Shown: positions 1 through 5,208 of the stretch, one piece after another
How the letters are laid out: each line of letters begins with the position of its first letter
How positions within the stretch are numbered: the first letter of the stretch is position 1
Origin: Caldifarciminota bacterium 4484_18
Lineage (GTDB): Bacteria > Hydrothermota > UBA3073 > NMUJ01
Direction: 5' to 3'
Assembly (NCBI GenBank): GCA_002256535.1
Contig: NMUJ01000068.1
Coordinates: 1-6,114 of the forward strand
DNA: 6,114 bases
Made by a program: the position numbers and the translations under genes
Notes under the pieces: generated by a model
What the model was told of the DNA's origin: nothing
What the model saw: only the letters and a program-made list of their open reading frames with translations
Database searches by the model: none

Positions 1-335
1 GCTGCCTCCAATACGTTGAAAGTACCAATTATGTTCACATCTATAGCGAGCCGTGGGTTCTGTTCGCACTCTAATAACCACAATGCTGCCTCATGGAAGA
101 CGTAATCCACGCTTTCCATCGCCTTATCCAATTTTGCAGTATCACGTATATCGCCTTCGATTACTTCAACCTTACCTGTGGAGAGTGCAGACTCCAGATT
201 TTCTATCTTACCGCGTGTGAAATTATCATACACCACAACATCAGCCCCACATGCCACAAGTGCATCAACAATATGTGACCCTATGAAACCTGCCCCTCCA
301 GTCACCAGTACGTGGTTACCGTTTAGGTCTAACAT
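1..335 (-). CDS. NAD-dependent epimerase/dehydratase, extended SDR family (3' truncated by window edge)
   Basis: This is the N-terminal 111 residues of an extended short-chain dehydrogenase/reductase of the UDP-glucose 4-epimerase-like group, which changes the sugar of nucleotide-sugars for surface polysaccharide or glycan synthesis in the cytoplasm. It opens MLDLNGNHVLVTGGAGFIGS, with the NAD-binding glycine motif TGGAGFIG at residues 12-19. Next come the acidic residue ending strand 2 (V-Y-D-N-F, about 35-39), the G-D-I-R-D segment near residue 65, and H-E-A-A-L-W-L-L-E-C followed by D-V-N-I-I-G-T-F-N-V-L-E-A-A. All are usual for this family. The catalytic S and Y-x-x-x-K lie beyond the window. 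The ATG at 335 is chosen because the protein begins at the normal distance from the glycine motif. There is no Shine-Dalgarno sequence before it, and a promoter-like element ends only a few bases upstream, so a leaderless message is likely. It is separated from the purM operon by its own promoter. Exact substrate is unknown. Confidence in the family is high. Confidence 0.93.
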   Translation of the reverse strand, partial: MLDLNGNHVLVTGGAGFIGSHIVDALVACGADVVVYDNFTRGKIENLESALSTGKVEVIEGDIRDTAKLDKAMESVDYVFHEAALWLLECEQNPRLAIDVNIIGTFNVLEA

Positions 336-342
336 CGTGCTT

Positions 343-371
343 ATAAAATAGCACCCTACGGGTGATGTCAA
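343..371 (-). promoter_or_regulatory. Putative sigma-70-type promoter of the epimerase gene
   Basis: On the minus strand a perfect TTGACA (371-366) is followed after 17 bases by TTTTAT (348-343), a 4/6 match to the -10 consensus in an AT-rich stretch. The expected transcription start falls at about 335-337, at the A of the epimerase ATG, fitting a leaderless mRNA with no ribosome binding site. The -10 is imperfect and other registers (TATTTT, TTATAA) are possible. A promoter is inferred from sequence only. Confidence 0.55.
352..364. repeat. Short inverted repeat inside the promoter spacer
   Basis: CACCC-TAC-GGGTG is a perfect 5-base inverted repeat around a 3-base centre, lying between the putative -35 and -10 elements of the epimerase promoter. 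A palindrome there could be an operator for a repressor or a MerR-like activator. It could also be a short hairpin ending transcription of the upstream operon, since a T-rich stretch (CTATTTTAT) follows on the minus strand. The arms are short and chance occurrence is possible. Confidence 0.35.
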
Positions 372-404
372 TCGCTACTTAATTTCCATAACTGTAGGTA
401 TTCG

Positions 405-581
405 TCACAGTTTAATAAAGTTGAGCTCACCAGATGTGTACAATTCCAACTTGTAGGTGCTAATTCCACTACGTATTATCCATACATGTTTGCGATCACC
501 ACAGAGCTCTTCCTCAACGTATTCTTTTTTGATTTCATCTACTCGATACTCTTTATTATCAACATATATCGTAACCGGACG
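405..581 (-). pseudogene. 58-codon coding remnant without a start codon, joined out of frame to purM
   Basis: This frame (−1 relative to purM) is open for 58 codons, ending in TGA at 405-407. It has no ATG, and its only GTG/TTG codons are two TTGs near its 3' end. Its translation begins R-P-V-T-I-Y-V-D-N-K-E-Y-R-V-D-E-I and ends S-G-E-L-N-F-I-K-L. It looks like a real protein: alternating hydrophobic strands, charged turns, no low-complexity composition. It has none of the motifs expected at a PurM C-terminus. The pattern P-V-x-I-x-V-D ... Y-R-V-x-E-I ... Y-x-L-E-L-Y loosely recalls small all-beta DUF6504-like proteins, but that is a weak impression. It overlaps the last 43 bases of the purM frame. 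I infer that it is the 3' part of a small gene that once lay downstream of purM and lost its start when the two were fused by a deletion. As written it probably cannot be translated unless ribosomes shift frame. Confidence 0.5.
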
Positions 582-1414
582 TTAACACGAAACATCTCTT
601 CTTCACTGACATTACCATATTTCATGATCAAATTAAATATGGGAGGTATAGGCCATATCTTTTTTATTTTCGCACCTAATCCCTCTGGTAACACACGGAT
701 CAGGTTATCATAGAGGCCACCCCCTGTTATATGTGCTATCGCCTTTATGTGTGACAGGTACGGATACAGGAAAAAATACGATCTGTGCACTTTAAGCAGC
801 TCATCTCCTAAGGTGTTACCTATCTCATCGTAATATCTATCAAGTGATAACTTTCCATCCGCTATAATTTTACGCACTAAGGAGTACCCATTTGTATGTA
901 AACCTGATGAACTGAACCCTATCACCAAGTCGCCTGGCTTTATCTTTTGTCTCTTTGGTAGTCTATCATTTCGATTCACTTCACCCACTATAAAGCCCAC
1001 AAGTTCATACTCACCACCCTCGTAATAACCGGGCATCTCTGCAGTTTCACCCCCCAACAGTACCATATCATGTGCTTTTGTTGCCACGTCTATCCCCTGT
1101 ATCACCTCTTTGAACACACCAAGGTCCAGCTTACCTGTGGCAAAATAATCCATAAAGAATAAAGGTTTCGCCCCCATACAGAATATATCATTAACACAAT
1201 GGTTAACCAGGTCTTCACCTATACCACGATGTTTGTCAAGTTCAACCGCTATTGTGATCTTCGTGCCTACACCATCAACACTGGCGACAATGTATCGCTC
1301 TTCGTCTATTGGGAATATCCCACCGAACTCCCCTATTTGTGAGTCAATTTCACGCAAAATATCCACAACCCTTTTAGCCTTATCGAGGTCAACACCTGCC
1401 TCTTTGTACCGCAT
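539..1414 (-). CDS. purM: Phosphoribosylformylglycinamidine cyclo-ligase (AIR synthetase) with abnormal, truncated C-terminus
   Basis: PurM converts FGAM and ATP to aminoimidazole ribonucleotide, the fifth step of de novo purine synthesis, in the cytosol. The protein starts M-R-Y-K-E-A-G-V-D, as PurM normally does. It carries S-V-D-G-V-G-T-K (ATP/substrate loop), H-C-V-N-D-I, M-G-A-K-P-L-F-F-M-D-Y, L-L-G-G-E-T-A-E-M-P-G-Y, S-S-S-G-L-H-T-N-G-Y-S in the second half, and A-H-I-T-G-G-G-L-Y-D-N-L, then W-P-I-P-P-I-F and V-S-E-E-E-M-F-R-V. After that V (codon 586-584) the family's F-N-M-G-I-G-M segment and remaining C-terminal ~45-60 residues are absent. The frame instead runs through 14 unrelated residues to TAG. 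The total of 291 residues compares with about 330-345 normally. The ATG at 1414 is preferred over GTG at 1420 because it fits the family start. It overlaps the hutH stop by 26 bases and lacks a Shine-Dalgarno sequence, so translation is probably coupled. Identity is certain; activity is doubtful because the lost part belongs to the AIRS_C core. Confidence 0.95.
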   Translation of the reverse strand: MRYKEAGVDLDKAKRVVDILREIDSQIGEFGGIFPIDEERYIVASVDGVGTKITIAVELDKHRGIGEDLVNHCVNDIFCMGAKPLFFMDYFATGKLDLGVFKEVIQGIDVATKAHDMVLLGGETAEMPGYYEGGEYELVGFIVGEVNRNDRLPKRQKIKPGDLVIGFSSSGLHTNGYSLVRKIIADGKLSLDRYYDEIGNTLGDELLKVHRSYFFLYPYLSHIKAIAHITGGGLYDNLIRVLPEGLGAKIKKIWPIPPIFNLIMKYGNVSEEEMFRVNVRLRYMLIIKSIE

Positions 1415-2900
1415 ATTCACGATATTTGTTGCGGAGATGGGTTGCCATCTCCTCTATATATTCGTATAACGTACAATCCTCCTTAATAAATGGTATGACC
1501 TGTCGTACCTCTTCATAGATTTTGCGACTACCCTTACCTAAATTTTCTGGCCCCCTAAAATCTATCGCTTGTACCGCTGTTATATACTCGATAGCTATTA
1601 TCTTGTACAGGTTTTGTAACATATTCCTCACCCTTAAGCCTGATAACGCGGATAAGCTAACGTAATCCTCCTGATCCGCCGATGTGGGTATGGAATGCCC
1701 TACGACTGGGGTGGCCAGCTGTCGATTTTCAGCCACCAGATACACATCCGTGTATTGTATCATCATAAGCCCATTGTCACCAGGTTTATTAGCAAGGAAC
1801 GGTGGTAACCCGCGATTCATATGTGTCGACAACAATGCAAATACCCGTCGTTCAGATATTGTACCCAGTGAGACTATGTTTAGTGCGAGAAAATCCATGG
1901 CGAGTGCCAGGTCCTCACCGTGAAAGTTACCAGCTGACACCACACCATCCGTGAACACCAATGGGTTATCTGTTACACTATTAAGCAGCCTCTCAACAGT
2001 GGCCCTGACATATTGTAAGTTGTCGTATACAGTACCTGCCACCTGTGTGAAAGTACGCCACGAATACGGATCCTGTTTGTGTCCAGCAACTGTATCTATA
2101 AGTTTACTGTCTTTGATATACTCCCATATTCGACTATTTATATATTGCATTCCCGGTATATTTCTAACTTTAGCCACCTCAGACCTGAACGCTTCACCAA
2201 ACCCCAATATCGCCTCTAAGCTTAACACGAACGCTTTTATAGCTTCATCGAGTAGGAACAAACTTTCGTCTATATTAAGGGCTGCCAAAGCTAATGAATA
2301 CTGTAACCCATTGTTAAGCGCCAACCCTTCCTTAAGCTCCAACCTCAGTGGCTTTAACCCCAGTATTTTCAACGCTTCTGCACCTTCTATAAGTCGATCA
2401 CCGTACGTAACTTCACCCAGCCCAACTATCGGTAGCGCCATATGTGATAATGGGGCGAGGTCACCTGATGCACCCAATGACCCCTTCTCCGGTATCGTTG
2501 GGTACATGTGGGAACTGAGAAATACGGTCATATATTCGACAATCTCCTTTCGTACGCCTGAATATCCCTTTATCAAGCTATTAATCTTCAATATCAACGT
2601 GGCACGTACTATATCCTTTGGTACATTACTACCTACACCCACACTATGGCTTTTAATAATCTTTTCTTGAAAGTTGAGCCGCTCACTTTCTTTAAGGGTT
2701 ATCCTTTCGTTTGCCCCCACGCCGGTGGTTACCCCATATATTTGGGTACCTTTGTCGACGGATCGCTTAAGATTTTCATAGGAACGTTGTAAGTTATGCC
2801 ATGCCTTCTCTGCTACTTCAACTTTTACGGTTTCATCAAATGTCGCCCATATGAGAGATGTAAGGTCGAGTGTCTCCCCATCCAGTATCAACTTATGCAT
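1389..2900 (-). CDS. hutH: Histidine ammonia-lyase
   Basis: HutH eliminates ammonia from L-histidine to give trans-urocanate, the first step of histidine degradation, in the cytosol. The 503-residue length is normal. The A-S-G triad that cyclises into the MIO electrophile is at 144-146 within G-S-L-G-A-S-G-D-L-A-P. Other family motifs are Y-G-V-T-T-G-V-G at 55-62 (catalytic Tyr55), K-E-G-L-A-L-N-N-G at 190-198, Q-D-P-Y-S-W-R at 276-282, S-V-T-D-N-P-L-V-F at 308-316, G-N-F-H-G-E at 324-329 and Q-E-D at 410-412. Ser84-His85 and Glu411 match histidine rather than tyrosine or phenylalanine lyases. One oddity: the common N-S-G-[FL]-M motif reads D-N-G-L-M at 375-379, one residue short. The ATG at 2900 shares its A with a TAA that ends the hpf reading frame (TAATG); only a weak purine-rich stretch precedes it. 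No hutU or hutI is in the window, so the urocanate fate is unknown. Confidence 0.95.
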   Translation of the reverse strand: MHKLILDGETLDLTSLIWATFDETVKVEVAEKAWHNLQRSYENLKRSVDKGTQIYGVTTGVGANERITLKESERLNFQEKIIKSHSVGVGSNVPKDIVRATLILKINSLIKGYSGVRKEIVEYMTVFLSSHMYPTIPEKGSLGASGDLAPLSHMALPIVGLGEVTYGDRLIEGAEALKILGLKPLRLELKEGLALNNGLQYSLALAALNIDESLFLLDEAIKAFVLSLEAILGFGEAFRSEVAKVRNIPGMQYINSRIWEYIKDSKLIDTVAGHKQDPYSWRTFTQVAGTVYDNLQYVRATVERLLNSVTDNPLVFTDGVVSAGNFHGEDLALAMDFLALNIVSLGTISERRVFALLSTHMNRGLPPFLANKPGDNGLMMIQYTDVYLVAENRQLATPVVGHSIPTSADQEDYVSLSALSGLRVRNMLQNLYKIIAIEYITAVQAIDFRGPENLGKGSRKIYEEVRQVIPFIKEDCTLYEYIEEMATHLRNKYREYAVQRGRC

Positions 2901-3074
2901 TATGGCTTCTCTTTAAGCCGATGTTCATAGTCCGTGATTTGGCGTTCCATCTTCTTGAGTGCATGTTCAAACACGGTTTCAAACGAATCGTAGCAATTTA
3001 TGCATCTTTCTCTCTATAAACGCTTTAAGATTATCTGGTAATTCAAAGTGTCTTGCCTTAATTACAAGGTCCAT
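2900..3074 (-). pseudogene. hpf: Ribosome hibernation-promoting factor / RaiA, internally deleted and frameshifted
   Basis: HPF/RaiA proteins bind the 30S decoding region and silence ribosomes in stationary phase. From ATG 3074 the frame reads M-D-L-V-I-K-A-R-H-F-E-L-P-D-N-L-K-A-F-I, then E-R-K-M-H-K-L-L-R-F-V and TGA (2979-2981). This is an excellent match to the first strand and helix of the family. In the next frame, from about 2992 to the TAA at 2900-2902, comes Y-D-S-F-E-T-V-F-E-H-A-L-K-K-M-E-R-Q-I, ending D-Y-E-H-R-L-K-E-K-P. This matches the family's last helix (D-K-L-E-R-Q-L-x-K-Y-K-E-K-L-K). The middle ~35-40 residues (the remaining beta sheet) are missing, so the gene has about 60 residues of an expected ~95-100, with a net +1 frame change at the join. 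It starts 8 bp after the DUF1015 stop behind a strong AGGAGG, and its original stop overlaps the hutH start. As written only a 31-residue peptide would be made, so function is probably lost. Confidence 0.82.
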
Positions 3075-3077
3075 ACA

Positions 3078-3084
3078 CCCTCCT
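3078..3084 (-). promoter_or_regulatory. Ribosome binding site of the hpf remnant
   Basis: AGGAGGG lies 3 bases upstream of ATG 3074 on the minus strand and overlaps the TAG stop of the DUF1015 gene. It fixes the hpf start and shows that this position was selected for efficient translation, although the gene it serves is broken. Confidence 0.75.
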
Positions 3085-4279
3085 ATTCAAATTTATAAAG
3101 TACCAACCCACTTATGAGTTTAGGATAAAAATCTGTGGATTTGGAGGGCATCTTCTCCCCCTGTAGCGCTACTTGTTCTACTTCTTTAATAGAAACCGGG
3201 TTGAGCAAGAACAATGCTGTATATTTGCCTTCGTCCACCCCCTTCACCCCCTTATCTTCATATCGTAGATAATCGATATATTTTTTGGCTTCACCAGGCT
3301 CTTCAGGTATACCTAAGATAGGTTCAAGTATCCCCTTATGCAATATCACCACATCGAGGTCACACCATGTATCACTCATGTCAGAGGGTAACAGCTCATT
3401 CAACCTGTTTCGGTTATTTAGCTCCAACAGATAATACTTGCTGTTTACGTAAACCCCCCATACCCCTTTCTTCTTTTTATGCATGGCCTCCTGTAACACT
3501 GATTTGGATACCTCACGATAATTGAAAACCTCTCCTAATTTAGTCCAAAACCTATCATCAATCTGTACACCCTTGATCGCACGATGTGTGGGCAATATCA
3601 GCAACCCCGGATCGTCCATACTCACGAGTGTTACCATTACGTAATTTGCACCTGGATGCTCTTTACTATAGAGTAGAGCGGTCTCATAGCGATGATGTCC
3701 ATCTGCAATCAATAGATGTTTGTCCAGCATCTCTTTACGTATCTTATTTATAAGCTGTTTATCGTCTATGTACCATAATCTGTGGGTTACACCTGGTTCA
3801 TAGTGTTCTTCCGTTTCCATAAGTGGAGATGTATCCTTAATTTTATTGTCGATCATTTCCACTATTTTAAGTTCCCTATCTGGATATAACATGAATATCT
3901 GCCCCAGTAACGTCTTTTCGTGTGGTAGCACCACCCCTGATGTGAACTCTTTGAGCTTCAACAGTGTCACGAACCCACGTCTGATACGGTGTTCACCCCA
4001 TGGTGTCCTATAAGCTTGGTAGTATGGATATATACCGGGTTTATTGTCTTGAATGAGTATTCCCTCATTTATCCATCTTTCAAGTGTCTCCTTTGCCTCC
4101 TCGTATGGGTCATCACTCGAATTCAGTATCAGGCGCACAAAATTGTACGGGCTCATCTCATAGTAGGATTTTTGCATCTCCGGTGTTATCTTATCGTAAG
4201 GTTGTGTCACCAATCTGGATGGAACCCCAGCTTTGTTTAGGTTATAACGATATCCACGTAAGGGTCTAATCTCTGCCAT
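3083..4279 (-). CDS. DUF1015 family protein with a short internal deletion
   Basis: Members of this widespread family have no function I can state as settled. Family features here, numbered from ATG 4279, are an N-terminal R-P-L-R-G-Y-R-Y, Q-P-Y-D-K-I near 27, S-P-Y-N-F-V-R near 43, V-L-P-H-E-K-T-L near 117-124, L-L-I-A-D-G-H-H-R-Y-E-T-A-L near 189-202, and a C-terminal M-P-S-K-S-T-D-F-Y-P-K-L-I-S-G-L-V. The D-G-H-H-R core resembles the ParB/sulfiredoxin-like motif that also occurs in the free-serine kinases SbnI and SerK; with serA and an aminotransferase upstream, a serine-related role is a reasonable guess only. After H-E-K-T-L the usual S-G-P-K-x-D-R-L ... A-T-x-A-N stretch of about 17 residues is missing, and the protein continues L-G-Q-I-F-M-L-Y in frame. 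The 398 residues are somewhat shorter than usual. ATG 4279 overlaps the serA TGA (TGATG), so translational coupling is likely; GTG at 4282 is a less likely alternative. Confidence 0.88.
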   Translation of the reverse strand: MAEIRPLRGYRYNLNKAGVPSRLVTQPYDKITPEMQKSYYEMSPYNFVRLILNSSDDPYEEAKETLERWINEGILIQDNKPGIYPYYQAYRTPWGEHRIRRGFVTLLKLKEFTSGVVLPHEKTLLGQIFMLYPDRELKIVEMIDNKIKDTSPLMETEEHYEPGVTHRLWYIDDKQLINKIRKEMLDKHLLIADGHHRYETALLYSKEHPGANYVMVTLVSMDDPGLLILPTHRAIKGVQIDDRFWTKLGEVFNYREVSKSVLQEAMHKKKKGVWGVYVNSKYYLLELNNRNRLNELLPSDMSDTWCDLDVVILHKGILEPILGIPEEPGEAKKYIDYLRYEDKGVKGVDEGKYTALFLLNPVSIKEVEQVALQGEKMPSKSTDFYPKLISGLVLYKFE

Positions 4280-5178
4280 CACTTGCTTACAAATTCACGC
4301 ACTATTTTTACAACTTCCTGACCTATCCTCTCCCTTGCGGCTGCAGTTTGTGCCCCTATGTGTGGTGTAAGCGATACATTATCAAACTTAAGTAATGGGT
4401 GATCTGCTGGTAATGGCTCCTGTTCGTATACATCGAGCCCCACCCCATATATTTTGCCAGTTTCCAACCCCCAAATGATTGCAGATTCATCGATCACACC
4501 ACCACGTGCAGTATTTATGAGGATAACACCGTCTTTCATCTTCTCGATCTCTTTCCTACCAATAAGGTGATGTGTTTCAGCTGTAAGCGGTGTATGTATT
4601 GTGATGATATCAGCCTCCCTTAATAAAGTATCGAGATCCACGAGTTTCGCAACCGCTGACTCTTTAACGTATGGGTCGTATGCTATAACCTTCATACCAA
4701 GCGCTTGTACACGTTTGGCAACCTCATTCCCTATGCGGCCCAACCCTATTATACCAACCGTCTTACCATAGAGCTCCATACCCTTTAGTTTCTTTTTCTC
4801 CCACTTACCTTGTTTGAGACTCTGTGTCCCGTAGGGTATATGTCTTGCAACCGCCAACATATGTGCAATCGTAAGCTCTGCCACCGTTATACTGCTGGCA
4901 GCTGGTGTGTTACGTACTTCGATACCTTTTTCACGTGCATATTCTACATCTATGTTGTCGATGCCTACACCACCACGTATGATGAGTTTCATATTCTGCA
5001 TCTGATCGATCATATTGCGTCTCACTTTTGTTGCACTACGTACCACCATTATGTCGGCATCTTTAACATATTTCGGTAGTTCATCTTTGGGTATATCGGA
5101 AAGATCCTCCACCTTCACGAGCTTCATAAGTTCATTCTTTGCTGCTTCATCAATAGGATCGGCGATGATTAATTTCAT
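4279..5178 (-). CDS. serA: D-3-phosphoglycerate dehydrogenase, short form
   Basis: SerA oxidises 3-phosphoglycerate to 3-phosphohydroxypyruvate with NAD+, the committed step of serine synthesis, in the cytosol. The 299 residues hold a substrate domain with V-V-R-S-A-T-K-V (45-52), G-G-V-G-I-D-N-I-D (69-77) and N-T-P-A-A-S-S (90-96). The nucleotide domain has G-L-G-R-I-G at 145-150 and the acidic Asp168 of Y-D-P-Y. The catalytic triad of the D-2-hydroxyacid dehydrogenase family is visible as Arg225 in N-T-A-R-G-G, Glu254 in Y-E-Q-E-P and His273 in T-P-H-I-G. There is no C-terminal ACT domain, so allosteric serine inhibition of the long-form type is not expected. Between Y-D-P-Y and L-L-R-E-A-D the loop is about four residues shorter than common, where E-L-G-V is often found. 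A strong AGGAGG supports the ATG at 5178. It lies 30 bp after the aminotransferase stop and overlaps the next gene by one base. Another 2-hydroxyacid dehydrogenase is possible but less likely given the neighbour. Confidence 0.92.
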   Translation of the reverse strand: MKLIIADPIDEAAKNELMKLVKVEDLSDIPKDELPKYVKDADIMVVRSATKVRRNMIDQMQNMKLIIRGGVGIDNIDVEYAREKGIEVRNTPAASSITVAELTIAHMLAVARHIPYGTQSLKQGKWEKKKLKGMELYGKTVGIIGLGRIGNEVAKRVQALGMKVIAYDPYVKESAVAKLVDLDTLLREADIITIHTPLTAETHHLIGRKEIEKMKDGVILINTARGGVIDESAIIWGLETGKIYGVGLDVYEQEPLPADHPLLKFDNVSLTPHIGAQTAAARERIGQEVVKIVREFVSK

Positions 5179-5182
5179 CTTT

Positions 5183-5188
5183 CCTCCT
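5183..5188 (-). promoter_or_regulatory. Ribosome binding site of serA
   Basis: A perfect AGGAGG is placed 4 bases before the ATG at 5178 on the minus strand. It lies in the 30-base gap after the aminotransferase stop and confirms the serA start. The rest of the gap shows no convincing promoter. Confidence 0.85.
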
Positions 5189-5208
5189 GTTTGATGATCG
5201 ATGATAGG

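Noticed and set aside
352..364. Intrinsic terminator of the purM operon formed by CACCC/GGGTG
   Set aside because: The stem is only 5 bp, the following T stretch is short and interrupted, and the hairpin lies inside a good promoter spacer directly before the epimerase ATG. It is listed as a repeat with this alternative noted.
524..530. AAAAAAG slippery heptamer on the minus strand just after purM, as a programmed −1 frameshift joining purM to the downstream frame
   Set aside because: The purM frame has already ended at 539-541 before the heptamer, and the joined product would still lack the conserved PurM C-terminus, so frameshifting would not restore a normal enzyme.
1415..1420. GTG at 1420 as the purM start
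   Set aside because: The family normally begins close to M-x-Y-K-x-A-G-V-D, which fits ATG 1414, and no ribosome binding site favours the GTG.
1951..2670. Plus-strand open frame of 239 codons opposite hutH
   Set aside because: It lies entirely antisense to the well-conserved hutH, its translation is rich in S, N, P and I without recognisable motifs, and it has no ribosome binding site that I could see. It is a shadow of hutH codon use.
2979..2995. Programmed +1 frameshift in hpf
   Set aside because: Shifting frame here would join the two halves but still omit the central ~35-40 residues of the domain, so a deletion explains the sequence better than recoding.
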